Positions 17,585-25,895 of a stretch of 35,085 nt of DNA are shown one piece after another. The notes below the pieces were generated by a model. That model had not been told where the DNA came from, did not search any database, and was given only the letters and a program-made list of their open reading frames with translations. The stretch is from assembly GCF_000715205.1 (NCBI RefSeq), contig NZ_JOTP01000028.1:1-35085 (forward strand). The letters run 5' to 3'. This DNA is from Bacillus zhangzhouensis. GTDB lineage: Bacteria > Bacillota > Bacilli > Bacillales > Bacillaceae. How positions within the stretch are numbered: position 1 is the first letter of the stretch; each line of letters starts with the position of its first letter. Position numbers and translations under genes: made by a program.

Positions 17585-18043
17585 CTATTCTGCAGCCTTT
17601 TCAGACTCAGATAGAACTCGATTGACACGTTTTTCCAGCATTTTCATACCGCTTCCGCCAGCTTGGAAGTGACGTAAAGCACCTGTTTTATCAAATACAT
17701 AATACGCAGGTACATATTCGTTTTCAAAGGCTTCTGTTAATTGATGATCACTGTCCACAAAGATTGGCTGTGTGATTTCATGCTCTTTCGCAACCTCTTT
17801 GATTTTTTCTAGATCCAGATCATCCTCTGAACGCGGCATATGCACAGCCACGACGTTTAGTTGATCCTTGTATTCATCACGGAATTGATTGACTTGAGGC
17901 ATTGCCTCTTTACAAAGATGACAGCTAACTGACCAGAAATGAATCAATGTTGGTTTATCACCAATTAGATCTTCTTTTGTTACTTCTCCATTTAACCATT
18001 CTTTTGCACCAGTTAGTTCTGGCATTGGTTGACGTAATTTCAT
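17585..18043 (-). CDS. ykuV: TlpA-type thiol-disulfide oxidoreductase YkuV
   Basis: A 152-residue thioredoxin-fold protein of the TlpA/ResA group. The redox pair is C41-H-L-C44 within FWSVSCHLCKEAMP, and the cis-Pro segment is VPAYYVF. There is no signal peptide or membrane anchor, so unlike ResA it is cytosolic. Start ATG follows GAGGCGC. It lies downstream of the peroxiredoxin gene ykuU, separated by a hairpin, suggesting a shared antioxidant role with independent or attenuated expression. The CHLC motif differs from the CGPC of thioredoxin and CPxC of most ResA proteins. Confidence 0.93.
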   Translation of the reverse strand: MKLRQPMPELTGAKEWLNGEVTKEDLIGDKPTLIHFWSVSCHLCKEAMPQVNQFRDEYKDQLNVVAVHMPRSEDDLDLEKIKEVAKEHEITQPIFVDSDHQLTEAFENEYVPAYYVFDKTGALRHFQAGGSGMKMLEKRVNRVLSESEKAAE

Positions 18044-18078
18044 TATGAAGCGCCTCCATCCATTGTATGTGTCGAAAC

Positions 18079-18103
18079 AAAAAGGTCTAACATCAGTTAG
18101 ACC
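18079..18103 (-). terminator. hairpin terminator between ykuU and ykuV
   Basis: A perfect 8-bp stem GGTCTAAC/GTTAGACC with a 4-nt loop, followed on the minus strand by TTTTTG. It lies 20 nt after ykuU and should stop or attenuate transcription into ykuV. Confidence 0.75.
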
Positions 18104-18125
18104 CTCCTGTTTCTTCAGCTATCAA

Positions 18126-18668
18126 TTAAAGTGTTTTTTGACCAGGCTTCCAGTTCGCTGGGCAAAGTCCACCAGTTTGTAATGCTTGAAGAACACGTAA
18201 TGTCTCATCTACATCACGACCGATATTGTTGTGGAATACGGTTTGATATTGAAGTTCGCCTTCTGGGTTAATAATGAATAGCCCGCGAAGTGCAATTCCT
18301 TCTTCTTCAATTAAAACGCCGTATTCTCTAGATACTGTGTGGTTTGTGTCAGCAGCTAGTGGGTATTTTAATTCACCTAGACCATTGTCTTTACGATCTG
18401 TGTTGATCCAAGCAAGATGCGTATGGATTGTATCAGTAGATACACCAATGATTTCTGCATCTAAGTCTTCGAATTCATCATAACGATCGCTCATTGCCGT
18501 AATTTCAGTTGGGCAAACAAATGTGAAATCCATTGGATAGAAGAAAAGAACTGTCCATTTGTCATTCTTGATGTTTTCCTCTAAACTTACTTTACCAAAT
18601 TCCTTGTTAGCAAGTACTGCTTCCATTTCAAAACGTGGAGCTTGTTTTCCTACAAAACGCTCTGCCAT
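18126..18668 (-). CDS. ykuU: 2-Cys peroxiredoxin YkuU
   Basis: A 180-residue typical 2-Cys peroxiredoxin (AhpC/Prx1 group) reducing H2O2 and organic peroxides. Peroxidatic Cys52 lies in DFTFVCPTEITA, the catalytic Thr three residues before it fits PxxxT/SxxC, and the resolving Cys169 is in GGLCPANW. Start ATG follows GGAGGG. The upstream region has two inverted repeats; ykuV follows after a hairpin. Confidence 0.95.
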   Translation of the reverse strand: MAERFVGKQAPRFEMEAVLANKEFGKVSLEENIKNDKWTVLFFYPMDFTFVCPTEITAMSDRYDEFEDLDAEIIGVSTDTIHTHLAWINTDRKDNGLGELKYPLAADTNHTVSREYGVLIEEEGIALRGLFIINPEGELQYQTVFHNNIGRDVDETLRVLQALQTGGLCPANWKPGQKTL

Positions 18669-18697
18669 ATGTAAATCCCTCCATAAAATAATATCTT

Positions 18698-18752
18698 TAT
18701 ACAGACTTCTTAGCTGTATATAAAATGAGAATCAAAAGATGAAATTCTCATT
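18698..18752. repeat. two inverted repeats upstream of ykuU
   Basis: TATACAG/CTGTATA (18698-18704 and 18714-18720) and AATGAGAAT/ATTCTCATT (18724-18732 and 18744-18752) follow one another in the ykuU upstream region. The second has Fur-like half sites (TGAGAAT, ATTCTCA) but 11 bp between the arms rather than 1, so it is not a Fur box. They could be an operator or leader hairpins. Confidence 0.5.
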
Positions 18753-18893
18753 TAGTTAATAACTTCACAAATATAATTATAATACTTAAGCGATTTTTAG
18801 TCAATATTAATTAATAATAAATTTAATTAACGATTTGTCACAATCTCTCGCTCCAACTAACAAAAGTTTAACATGACTTGCAGGAGGGAACAA

Positions 18894-18935
18894 ATGATTA
18901 GCTTCTCTTTTAGAGCATACATAGAAAGGTTTTGA
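18894..18935 (+). CDS. 13-residue leader peptide coupled to ykuT
   Basis: ATG 7 nt after GGAGGG opens a 13-codon frame ([13 protein letters not shown]) whose TGA (18933-18935) overlaps the TTG start of ykuT (18932-18934). The strongest ribosome site in this region therefore belongs to the short frame, and ykuT would be read by termination-reinitiation. Another possibility is that it was once the ykuT N-terminus, separated by a frameshift. Confidence 0.5.
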   Translation: MISFSFRAYIERF

Positions 18936-19750
18936 AGATCGTGAGAGCATTTGAACAAGTAGATTGGGTTTCCATCATCCTCAATAGCAGTATAATTTTG
19001 CTAAAATTAATCGCTATTTTTATGATTTATTTTGTCATCAGAGCCATAGGAAACAAGTTGATTAAGCGTGCCTATGATAAATTCTCTAAGAAACACGAAG
19101 TCTCTTTATCAAGAGCTCAGACGCTGCAAGGTCTGACGTTAAATATCTTCGCCTACTTATTGATTTTTATTCTAGTTGTCATGATCCTCGACTTATTTCA
19201 TTATAATCCGACTGCTTTGCTAGCTGGCGCAGGTGTCGTTGGGCTTGCAATCGGTTTTGGCGCACAAGGACTAGTAAGTGATATTGTGACAGGCTTCTTT
19301 ATTCTATTAGAAAAACAATTCGATGTAGGCGAGTATATCACGGTTGCAGGCTTTGATGGCATCGTAGAACAAATCGGACTTAGAACAACACAGCTTCGAA
19401 GCTTTGATGGTACCCTTCACTTCATTCCAAATCGAAGCATACTGAATGTTAGTAACCATTCAAGAGGGACCATGCAGGCACTCGTTGATATCGAGTTATC
19501 TCCAGATGAAAATGTGGATCAGATGATTACAGCCTTACAAGCAGCCTGTGATGAGGTACGGGCAGAAACACCTCAGATTATTGAAGGACCTCAAGTGGTC
19601 GGTGTGGAGGCGTTCGGTTCGTCTTCCCTCGTGCTGCGTATCATTGCGAAAACCGAAACAATGGAGCAGTGGCGGGTAGAACGAATTCTACGCAAAAAAA
19701 TGAAAGAAGTACTTGATATAAACAAAAAACAAAAAGAACCGGGATCATAA
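18932..19750 (+). CDS. ykuT: small-conductance mechanosensitive channel (MscS family) YkuT
   Basis: A 272-residue MscS-type channel that releases solutes on osmotic downshock. Three membrane segments (about 14-38, 66-86 and 93-118) are followed by the Gly/Ala-rich pore helix ([21 protein letters not shown], starting near 97) and the cytoplasmic beta and alpha/beta domains (about 125-262). The start is TTG at 18932, overlapping the leader stop; GTG at 18941, 11 nt after AGAAAGG, is an equally possible start. The two differ by three residues. Divergent from ykuU. Confidence 0.92.
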   Translation: MKIVRAFEQVDWVSIILNSSIILLKLIAIFMIYFVIRAIGNKLIKRAYDKFSKKHEVSLSRAQTLQGLTLNIFAYLLIFILVVMILDLFHYNPTALLAGAGVVGLAIGFGAQGLVSDIVTGFFILLEKQFDVGEYITVAGFDGIVEQIGLRTTQLRSFDGTLHFIPNRSILNVSNHSRGTMQALVDIELSPDENVDQMITALQAACDEVRAETPQIIEGPQVVGVEAFGSSSLVLRIIAKTETMEQWRVERILRKKMKEVLDINKKQKEPGS

Positions 19751-19766
19751 TCTACCGGTTCTTTTT
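19731..19766. terminator. bidirectional terminator between ykuT and ykuS
   Basis: AAAAAGAACCGG (19731-19742) and CCGGTTCTTTTT (19755-19766) form a 12-bp stem usable from both strands. The ykuT stop codon lies in the loop. Confidence 0.85.
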
Positions 19767-19772
19767 CTCGTT

Positions 19773-20015
19773 TTATTGAACACGCTGTTCTACTTCTTGA
19801 CAAATTTCATCAGCTGTCATACCTGATGCTGTAATGATGGATGCCTTTGTTGTTGTGTCTGAAATGCCAAGAACATTTGAATCTAGTCCTGTCACCACAT
19901 AGCAGTCGCACTGATCCATTTGTTGTTCATTTTGAATACGTACGACGTCATACCCTTTTTGCTTCAAAAGTTCTTCTACATCGGATAAAGATGGTTCTAC
20001 ACCAATTCTTGTCAT
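19773..20015 (-). CDS. ykuS: UPF0180 family protein YkuS
   Basis: An 80-residue soluble protein of the UPF0180 family, beginning MTRIGVEPSLSDVEELL and containing QCDCYVVTGLD. No catalytic motif is recognisable. The ATG behind GGAGGTG gives the family length; the frame extends 18 codons further into ykuR but those codons are not like the family. It follows ykuR as in B. subtilis. Function unknown. Confidence 0.88.
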   Translation of the reverse strand: MTRIGVEPSLSDVEELLKQKGYDVVRIQNEQQMDQCDCYVVTGLDSNVLGISDTTTKASIITASGMTADEICQEVEQRVQ

Positions 20016-20065
20016 AATCAAGAACACCTCCTGTTCATAAGGTTTACAGGAGGCGGCACGATTAT

Positions 20066-21196
20066 TCATTCACCGGCTTGCTTTTTAAAATAAGCCGTCA
20101 TGACATTTACAGCCGTTTCGATGGCCTTTTCATTAGGCATGAGTTTTGCATGGTGCAGACCATATTCTGAATCTACCCCCAACCAAAACATGAAGCCAGG
20201 ATATTTTTTCAGCATGTAGCCAAAATCTTCTCCTGTCATGGCTTCTCTACATTCAATCACATTCGCAAGCCCTTCTTTGGCTACATATGACATAAATTCT
20301 TCTGTCAGGTCCTTTGAATTGTCCACTTCGTAATAAGATGAAGGGTATCGAACTGTTGCCTTGCATTCGTAGCCAATTTCAATTCCTTTTGCTAGCGCTT
20401 CAATTCGCTTTCTCACCTTTTCCATAGACTCTGGTGAGAGCGTGCGAATGGTTCCGTCAAGTTTGGCATGCTGAGCAATGATATTTTGAGCAGTTCCTCC
20501 CGTAATCGTTCCGACTGTAATCACTGCACTATCCAGAGGATCGACATTACGAGAAATGACAGATTGCAGCTGACCTACAAGTGCACTTGCAGCGACAACC
20601 ATATCATTCGCTAAATGAGGGTAAGCAGCATGTCCCCCTTTTCCTTCTAGATCAATTACAAGTTCACTCGTATTGGCAAATAATAGCCCGGGCTTTGTTG
20701 CAATCGTTCCAACTGGATATTCAGGTGCAATATGCAGCGCTGTAATAAAGTCTGGCGTCCACTTTTTCAGGACATCACTTGCAAGCATCGGTTCAGCCCC
20801 GCCTGGTCCTTCTTCTGCTGGTTGAAAAATAAATAGGATATCTTCTTTGATTGGCTGATGAACGAAATGATCGATAATACCAAGGGCAATGGTCATATGA
20901 AGATCATGTCCACATGCATGCATTTTCCCTTCATGCACAGATTGAAATGGATACCCAGTTTCCTCAGGAATAGATAGACCATCCATATCTGCACGATAAG
21001 CAAATACACGCGCGGGATTTGTTCCTTTCACTTTCACAAAAAGCCCAGTCCGCCATGTTTCAATCTCTACTCGATCCTTTGAATACATATCGAGATGCTT
21101 GATGAGATACGCTTGTGTTTTAAATTCTTGGAAACCAAGCTCGGGAATTTGGTGTAAATCTCTTCGAATGGATATTAATTGCTCACGATTTAACAA
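20066..21196 (-). CDS. ykuR: N-acetyldiaminopimelate deacetylase (YkuR)
   Basis: An M20-family amidohydrolase that removes the acetyl group from N-acetyl-LL-diaminopimelate in the acetyl branch of lysine and cell-wall precursor synthesis; the enzyme before it, DapH, is encoded just upstream. Metal-binding [19 protein letters not shown] and HIAPE segments are intact, and the conserved [11 protein letters not shown] is near the C-terminus. The TTG start gives 376 residues and follows GGAAAGGAAG by about 10 nt. An ATG at 21244 would add 16 residues but lies in a hairpin and lacks a ribosome site. Confidence 0.9.
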   Translation of the reverse strand: MLNREQLISIRRDLHQIPELGFQEFKTQAYLIKHLDMYSKDRVEIETWRTGLFVKVKGTNPARVFAYRADMDGLSIPEETGYPFQSVHEGKMHACGHDLHMTIALGIIDHFVHQPIKEDILFIFQPAEEGPGGAEPMLASDVLKKWTPDFITALHIAPEYPVGTIATKPGLLFANTSELVIDLEGKGGHAAYPHLANDMVVAASALVGQLQSVISRNVDPLDSAVITVGTITGGTAQNIIAQHAKLDGTIRTLSPESMEKVRKRIEALAKGIEIGYECKATVRYPSSYYEVDNSKDLTEEFMSYVAKEGLANVIECREAMTGEDFGYMLKKYPGFMFWLGVDSEYGLHHAKLMPNEKAIETAVNVMTAYFKKQAGE

Positions 21197-21227
21197 GTGA
21201 ACTCGCTTCCTTTCCAATATACGAATA

Positions 21228-21252
21228 AGACGTGGATATATCATCCACGTCT
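21228..21252 (-). promoter_or_regulatory. intercistronic hairpin between dapH and ykuR
   Basis: AGACGTGGAT and ATCCACGTCT form a perfect 10-bp stem with a 5-nt loop. No T-run follows on the minus strand, so it is more likely an RNA-processing, stability or attenuation element than a full terminator. Confidence 0.6.
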
Positions 21253-21278
21253 ATGTCTTCTGCTGCGAATTGTATGAA

Positions 21279-21989
21279 TTAAAGCTGACGCAGTTCTTGT
21301 TTGATTTCAGTCTTACCTTTTGTTTTTTCATCAATGTCTTTGATTTTCTTTGCAGGTGTACCTGCTACAACTGTGTAAGGCTCAACATCGTTGACAACGA
21401 TCGCACCTGCTGCTACAACCGCTCCTTTACCAATTGTTACGCCTTCTAAAACAACAGCGTTCGCACCGATGACAACATCATCTTCTACGACGACTGGTTT
21501 AGCAGATGGTGGCTCAATGACACCTGCAAGAACAGATCCAGCACCGATATGACAGTTCTTACCTACTGTCGCGCGGCCACCAAGCACCACGTTCATGTCA
21601 ATCATCGTACCTTCACCGATCACGGAACCGATATTAATAGAAGCACCCATCATGATGACTGCATTATCACCGATTTCAACTTGATCACGAATGATTGCAC
21701 CTGGTTCAATACGTGCTTTAATATTTTTCAAGTCTAACATAGGAATCGCAGAATTGCGGCGGTCATTTTCCACGACAACATCTTCAATTTTGTCTTTGTT
21801 TGATGCTAAAGCTTCCTGAATTTCACTCCACTCACCGAAGACAACACCTGTGTTGCCAGTGATGAACGTTTTTGCCTGTTCACCAAATTCAATACCTTCC
21901 AAGTTTCCTTTGATATAGACTTTGACAGGTGTTGATTTAGTACTATTTTGAATAAATGAAATAATTTCATTAGCGTCCATTTGCTTCAT
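21279..21989 (-). CDS. dapH: tetrahydrodipicolinate N-acetyltransferase DapH
   Basis: A 236-residue acetyltransferase that acetylates tetrahydrodipicolinate in the Bacillus lysine/diaminopimelate pathway. An N-terminal alpha/beta domain (1-85) precedes a left-handed beta-helix of hexapeptide repeats (about 95-215; IEPGAI, VEIGDN, VLGGRA, IGAGSV). The start is the ATG behind GAGGAGGAC; the open frame extends 51 codons upstream through the ykuP terminator, which is not coding. YkuR, the deacetylase, follows. Confidence 0.96.
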   Translation of the reverse strand: MKQMDANEIISFIQNSTKSTPVKVYIKGNLEGIEFGEQAKTFITGNTGVVFGEWSEIQEALASNKDKIEDVVVENDRRNSAIPMLDLKNIKARIEPGAIIRDQVEIGDNAVIMMGASINIGSVIGEGTMIDMNVVLGGRATVGKNCHIGAGSVLAGVIEPPSAKPVVVEDDVVIGANAVVLEGVTIGKGAVVAAGAIVVNDVEPYTVVAGTPAKKIKDIDEKTKGKTEIKQELRQL

Positions 21990-22081
21990 GTATGTATGTC
22001 CTCCTCTTAATTTATACTTCATTACTGTACCAAAGGAGAGTTTTAATGACAAGTGAAAGAATTGTCTTCCCATTGGCAAAT

Positions 22082-22109
22082 AAAACAAGCGGGCCCGATT
22101 ATCCCGCTT
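22082..22109 (-). terminator. terminator of ykuNOP
   Basis: On the minus strand AAGCGGG pairs with CCCGCTT, followed by GTTTTATTT; the ykuP stop codon lies in the loop. Confidence 0.7.
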
Positions 22110-22557
22110 CTTGCTGGTGAAGATGAACAAATTGTTTGCCAAAAGAAATCAATTCCTCTTCTTCGTCTCCTTCTGGATTCAGCTCAATTTTGACTGATGG
22201 CAGGACAATATCACCACCAAGCTCCTTCACTTTTTCTTCGATTAAGTCAACAGCTCCGCAAAAATGCTCATATGATGTATCTCCGGAACCGAATACAGCA
22301 AACGCTTTTCCCGTTAAATCAAGCTCTTCCATTTCTTCATATAAATCAATAAAATCATCTGGAAGATCACCATCTCCCCATGTATACGCACCTAACATAA
22401 TGTGCGAGTAATCATTAAGAAGCTCGGCATCAATATCCATCGCTTCATGTCGGTCCACGCTAGCTCCTGCATCCTTTAATCCTTTTTCAATTAAATCAGC
22501 CATTGCTTCTGTGTTCCCAGACATCGTGGCATACACCAATAAAACCTTTTCCGTCAC
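22099..22557 (-). CDS. ykuP: flavodoxin YkuP
   Basis: A 152-residue short-chain flavodoxin, an FMN electron carrier that replaces ferredoxin when iron is short. The phosphate-binding loop is TMSGNTEAM (11-19); the FMN-flanking segments [12 protein letters not shown] and [11 protein letters not shown] are present. Start is GTG behind AAGGAGGAAG. Third gene of ykuN-ykuO-ykuP; two Fur boxes lie in front of ykuN. Confidence 0.95.
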   Translation of the reverse strand: MTEKVLLVYATMSGNTEAMADLIEKGLKDAGASVDRHEAMDIDAELLNDYSHIMLGAYTWGDGDLPDDFIDLYEEMEELDLTGKAFAVFGSGDTSYEHFCGAVDLIEEKVKELGGDIVLPSVKIELNPEGDEEEELISFGKQFVHLHQQEAG

Positions 22558-22573
22558 TTTTTCTTCCTCCTTA

Positions 22574-23476
22574 TCAATGAATCAGCGCAGGCTCCTCATA
22601 TGGCCTGACAAACTTGCTTTCATATAAACCCGCGCAGAAAAAATTTTCGTTTTGATTGGCAACACGAAAACCGTGTCCTTTGATCGTATCAAACCATTTG
22701 AGCTCTTTTTGCTCTATATCAAGCTGATACACTTTAGAAAACCCGTGTTCGTCTTGTGAGGTGGTCACATAAACAATGCCATTATCCTCTGATACATCCA
22801 AAAACGATTCTTCTCTAGCGAAGGCTTGTGATTGAATATCATGTAGAATATTTGTATGTAAGTCTAAAATTTGAACAGAGCCTTTTTTGCCTTTTTTTGA
22901 GCCTAACGCACAGACAAGAAGATGATCCTGACAGAGCAGCATAGAAGCTGTCATTCGGTGCTCTTCTCTGTTTAGTAGAAAAATCTGTTCACTCTCCAAG
23001 TCATACACCCATATTCCCCCATGAACCTCATGAATCTGTGTTCCAATATAAAGGTGATCACCAGCAACACATAAAGAGCGAATGACAGGAGGATGATTCA
23101 CATGAGCAAATGGCTTCATAATTTCCCAGGAAATCCCGAAATCATTTGACACATAGATACTGTGCTTTCCATGGGCACACACAAATCCATCTTTACGTCC
23201 TGTAATAGACCAAACGACTGCATTTGTTGGAAATGATGATAGCGCCCACGTATTGCCCTCATCTCCTGACCTGATCACTGTTCCATTCTCACCAACACCA
23301 AATAAATAAGGCCCAATATAGCTGATGGCATGAATTTTATGCTTGAGCTTAAACAGTTGCTGCCACCCGCTCTCAACACTATAGTGAAAAATACCTTCTC
23401 GTTTTACAGCGACAAAGTATCCGCCACTTTTAGATGCAGCAACGGCCGTCGCTCCTTTATGAAACATGATTTTCAA
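22574..23476 (-). CDS. ykuO: beta-propeller-like protein YkuO
   Basis: A 300-residue cytoplasmic protein with no signal peptide. Two Asp-box motifs, SGDEGNTW (70-77) and SNDFGISW (110-117), and repeated beta-rich segments point to a sialidase/BNR-type beta-propeller. No catalytic residues of a sialidase are recognisable. It sits between two flavodoxin genes in an iron-regulated operon, overlapping ykuN by 20 nt, so a role in flavodoxin partnering or iron limitation can be guessed but not shown. The start may be TTG (23476) or ATG (23467). Confidence 0.85.
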   Translation of the reverse strand: MKIMFHKGATAVAASKSGGYFVAVKREGIFHYSVESGWQQLFKLKHKIHAISYIGPYLFGVGENGTVIRSGDEGNTWALSSFPTNAVVWSITGRKDGFVCAHGKHSIYVSNDFGISWEIMKPFAHVNHPPVIRSLCVAGDHLYIGTQIHEVHGGIWVYDLESEQIFLLNREEHRMTASMLLCQDHLLVCALGSKKGKKGSVQILDLHTNILHDIQSQAFAREESFLDVSEDNGIVYVTTSQDEHGFSKVYQLDIEQKELKWFDTIKGHGFRVANQNENFFCAGLYESKFVRPYEEPALIH

Positions 23477-23933
23477 CTCGTTTCTCAGACAAAGAGGCCC
23501 ACGTTAAAAAGCTGGTAGCAAATTCTTGACAGCACGCCACATCTTCATCTGTATCTGGTGCAAGCTCCATTTTCAATGTTTCAGGAAAAACGGAGGCACC
23601 GGTTGATTGCAGCATGTCATGGAATGTATGAACAGCCTCGCAAAACTTCGGATAGCTATAATCACCAGATCCGAATACAGCCGCTTTAATGTCACTAAGT
23701 TCGAGAGTTGAGACCTCTTCATAAAAATCCTCTGCTTCATAAGGTAAATCTCCATCACCCCATGTATAAGAACCGATCAATACATAATCGTATGAAGAAA
23801 GATCCTCTGCGCTCGTATCATCAAATTCCATCATTTCTGTATCTATCCCTTTTCCTTCAAGTGTTTGCTTTAAGATCGCTGCCATATCTTCCGTATTGCC
23901 AGACATACTCGCAAATGCAATTAGTGCTTTCAT
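23457..23933 (-). CDS. ykuN: flavodoxin YkuN
   Basis: A 158-residue flavodoxin with the FMN phosphate loop SMSGNTEDM (9-17), [16 protein letters not shown] and FGSGDYSYPKF. It resembles the YkuP flavodoxin two genes downstream, a duplication also known in B. subtilis, where both feed electrons to enzymes such as the fatty acid desaturase and BioI when ferredoxin is scarce. Start ATG follows GAGGTGACC. First gene of the operon behind two Fur boxes. Confidence 0.95.
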   Translation of the reverse strand: MKALIAFASMSGNTEDMAAILKQTLEGKGIDTEMMEFDDTSAEDLSSYDYVLIGSYTWGDGDLPYEAEDFYEEVSTLELSDIKAAVFGSGDYSYPKFCEAVHTFHDMLQSTGASVFPETLKMELAPDTDEDVACCQEFATSFLTWASLSEKRVENHVS

Positions 23934-23954
23934 TTATTGGTCACCTCATCTAAA

Positions 23955-23969
23955 TGATAATCATTTTCA
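23955..23969. promoter_or_regulatory. Fur box 1 upstream of ykuN
   Basis: TGATAATCATTTTCA matches the 7-1-7 Fur consensus TGATAATnATTATCA with one mismatch. Confidence 0.85.
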
Positions 23970-23991
23970 ATTATTATATGTACACTTTAAA

Positions 23992-24006
23992 TGATAATGA
24001 TTTTCA
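23992..24006. promoter_or_regulatory. Fur box 2 upstream of ykuN
   Basis: TGATAATGATTTTCA matches the Fur consensus with one mismatch, 37 bp from box 1. A minus-strand TTGACA (24008-24013) adjoins it and TATAAT (23973-23978) lies between the boxes, so Fur would cover the promoter. Confidence 0.85.
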
Positions 24007-24023
24007 TTGTCAAATGATTTCAT

Positions 24024-24056
24024 AAAAAAAGCACCTCCTAATTTCAGAAGGTACTT
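24024..24056 (-). terminator. terminator of ccpC
   Basis: On the minus strand AAGTACCTTC pairs with GGAGGTGCTT (8 of 10), followed by seven T. Confidence 0.7.
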
Positions 24057-24936
24057 ACACCGCATCACTTTCAAGCATTTCTTTCACCACACCAACAAAT
24101 GCTTGAACCTGTTTTAACTGAAAAGACGCTTCATAGCCTAGAAGCCATGTGTCACGTCCGATTTGCTCTCCATTTACATCAACGAGCGGGGTTTTATGAA
24201 CACTTTTTTCGTGGTCATATAAGGTGACAGAAGGCAAAATGGCATAACCGATGCCATGATAAGCCATTTGTTTACATGTCTCAATTTGGTCCACAAGAAT
24301 CGTCTGCTTTGGGGACACTTTAAATTTTTGGTGCCACCAGTGCTGGATTTCCTGATAATAGGTGCTGTCGCTTTTAAATTGAATAAACGGTCGTTCTGTC
24401 TCAATTAACTCATCCACATCCTGGATTACGGAATCAACTAAATATAAATGATCTGTCATCAAATATTCTTTTGTCCCCTTCCAATCAGGGTTTCCACGAA
24501 TAATCCCAATGTGCACATGGTCTTCATACAAACTTTTGAGCATTTCACTACTCCAGCCGGTGACGAGTGATACTTTGGCATTTGGATATTTTTCGACATA
24601 CCGCTTTAACACCTTTGGCAGCCAGTGCTGTCCAATAATGGACGCAACCGCAAGCTTGAGTGTGCCATGAATTTCTCCTTCAAGCTCATCGATTCTCTCT
24701 CTCACACGATCTTGCTCCGTCGTGACCTCTTTTGCAAACTGGATAATCTGTTCACCTGCTGAAGTCACGGTCAGCCCTTTTTGTGAACGAAAAAAGATTT
24801 TAGTTCCCCATTCCTTTTCGATCGTTTGCAACCTTTGAGATAATGCAGGCTGAGAGACAAAGAGCCGCTCCGAAGCCTTTCTCATATTCAATTCTTCACT
24901 TAGCACAACAAGCATATGTAACTCCTGAAGCTGCAT
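24055..24936 (-). CDS. ccpC: LysR-type regulator CcpC
   Basis: A 293-residue LysR-family regulator. The N-terminal helix-turn-helix (about 1-60, with NMRKASERLFVSQPALSQRLQTIE, given here as the recognition region 17-40) precedes a helical linker and a substrate-binding domain (about 90-290). In B. subtilis CcpC represses citB and citZ (aconitase and citrate synthase) and is relieved by citrate. The assignment rests on resemblance and on position next to ykuN. A CcpC-type operator lies in its own promoter region, indicating autorepression. Confidence 0.92.
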   Translation of the reverse strand: MQLQELHMLVVLSEELNMRKASERLFVSQPALSQRLQTIEKEWGTKIFFRSQKGLTVTSAGEQIIQFAKEVTTEQDRVRERIDELEGEIHGTLKLAVASIIGQHWLPKVLKRYVEKYPNAKVSLVTGWSSEMLKSLYEDHVHIGIIRGNPDWKGTKEYLMTDHLYLVDSVIQDVDELIETERPFIQFKSDSTYYQEIQHWWHQKFKVSPKQTILVDQIETCKQMAYHGIGYAILPSVTLYDHEKSVHKTPLVDVNGEQIGRDTWLLGYEASFQLKQVQAFVGVVKEMLESDAV

Positions 24937-24955
24937 GGGCGTCCCCTTTCCCTCT

Positions 24956-24970
24956 ATAAGTTTTTCTTAT
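24956..24970. promoter_or_regulatory. CcpC operator in the ccpC leader
   Basis: ATAA-N7-TTAT (ATAAGTTTTTCTTAT) is the dyad described for CcpC targets. It starts 20 bp upstream of the ccpC start codon, downstream of the -10, fitting autorepression. A second dyad with N8 (ATAA 24987-24990, TTAT 24999-25002) overlaps the promoter spacer. Confidence 0.7.
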
Positions 24971-24981
24971 TCCATATGATC

Positions 24982-25010
24982 ATTATATAAACTTTAACTT
25001 ATGAAGGCAA
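24982..25010 (-). promoter_or_regulatory. sigma-A promoter of ccpC
   Basis: On the minus strand TTGCCT (25005-25010), a 17-bp spacer and TATAAT (24982-24987). Confidence 0.65.
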
Positions 25011-25043
25011 AAAAAAATAAGCTGGGCTTCAGCTCATTTTTTT
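25009..25043. terminator. terminator of darB
   Basis: AGCTG/CAGCT extended by A-tract/T-tract pairing; runs of seven to nine T lie on both strands. It overlaps the end of darB and adjoins the ccpC -35. Confidence 0.65.
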
Positions 25044-25477
25044 GCGGAATGAATGACCTCATTTAAGCGCTTTAATACAACACGTCGAGTAAAAATTCCT
25101 TCAAATACTTGCTCCTCATTTACTACACAAACAAATCCATTATTCGTCACAGCGTGAACACCTTTTAGCACAGGATCAGTCGTTTTGAGTCTTGGAATAT
25201 CTGTTAACATGACCTCTTCTACCTTCAATTGGTCCAGTTTCTCGAATTCAATTCGTTCTAAACCAAAGATTTTATCCATGATCATATTCGTTCCAATTAA
25301 CCCGTGTAGATGATAAGAAGCATCTAATACGGGTATGGCTGTATATCCTGTTTTTGTCAGGACCAAGAGGGCATGCTCTAGATTATTTCCAATTTGAACA
25401 TGTGCCACTTTATCTGCATCAATCATATGCTCGGCTACTGTTGACTCAAGTAATTGAGTCGGTTCTATCTCTATCAT
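25034..25477 (-). CDS. darB: CBS-domain cyclic-di-AMP receptor DarB
   Basis: A 147-residue protein of two CBS domains (about 12-70 and 85-142), with TGYTAIPVLD and NNGFVCVVNEE as the core beta strands. It corresponds to B. subtilis YkuL/DarB (CbpB in Listeria), which binds c-di-AMP and in its free state stimulates the stringent-response enzyme Rel and pyruvate carboxylase. The ATG behind AAAAGGGG gives exactly the family length; the frame extends 20 codons upstream. Located between ccpC and abbA as in B. subtilis. Confidence 0.9.
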   Translation of the reverse strand: MIEIEPTQLLESTVAEHMIDADKVAHVQIGNNLEHALLVLTKTGYTAIPVLDASYHLHGLIGTNMIMDKIFGLERIEFEKLDQLKVEEVMLTDIPRLKTTDPVLKGVHAVTNNGFVCVVNEEQVFEGIFTRRVVLKRLNEVIHSAKK

Positions 25478-25553
25478 GTTTCTTCGACCCCTTTTCTCTC
25501 GATCATCAATCATACATTCCCTTTTCATATTAAGCATAAACTAAAACGAAATT

Positions 25554-25560
25554 TGTCGAA
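25554..25560 (+). promoter_or_regulatory. Spo0A box upstream of darB
   Basis: TGTCGAA matches the 0A-box core TGNCGAA, between the abbA terminator and darB. A single 7-mer in a promoter region is suggestive, not proof. Confidence 0.4.
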
Positions 25561-25574
25561 AGATTTTTTCTGCA

Positions 25575-25602
25575 TAAAAAAGATACTCAGCCTCGAGTAT
25601 CT
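25575..25602 (-). terminator. terminator of abbA
   Basis: A perfect 8-bp stem AGATACTC/GAGTATCT with a 6-nt loop, followed on the minus strand by six T. Confidence 0.85.
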
Positions 25603-25622
25603 AATAGAATGTTAAACCGATA

Positions 25623-25814
25623 TTAATTCTCAAACCTTACTCTGTCATACAATGTGATCAATTGCTTATACGTATTGTCGTCGACATTTTTTGTCCCACA
25701 TTCTATATCATTGATCTCACTGCTTAGTAATTCGACAGCATATTCCTGATTCAGCAATACGTTTAATAATAGCTTTTTCTCTTCTTCATTAAAACGATTT
25801 TCGATGACGCTCAT
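25623..25814 (-). CDS. abbA: AbrB antirepressor AbbA
   Basis: A 63-residue acidic helical protein containing EEEKKLLLNVLLNQEYAVEL and ending in LYDRVRFEN, closely like B. subtilis AbbA, a DNA mimic that binds and inactivates the transition-state repressor AbrB once Spo0A is active. The ATG is preceded by GGGGG. It has its own promoter with a Spo0A box and its own terminator, as expected. Confidence 0.88.
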   Translation of the reverse strand: MSVIENRFNEEEKKLLLNVLLNQEYAVELLSSEINDIECGTKNVDDNTYKQLITLYDRVRFEN

Positions 25815-25895
25815 TCAACATCAGGCCCCCTGTTTCATATATGCTTTTATATTGATTAGCAGGCTTTTGAATGTCTGCTTCCTCTCTATACAGCT

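Noticed and set aside
21990..22142. 51-codon extension of dapH
   Set aside because: It covers the ykuP stop and terminator; the ATG at 21989 follows GAGGAGG and begins with the family N-terminus.
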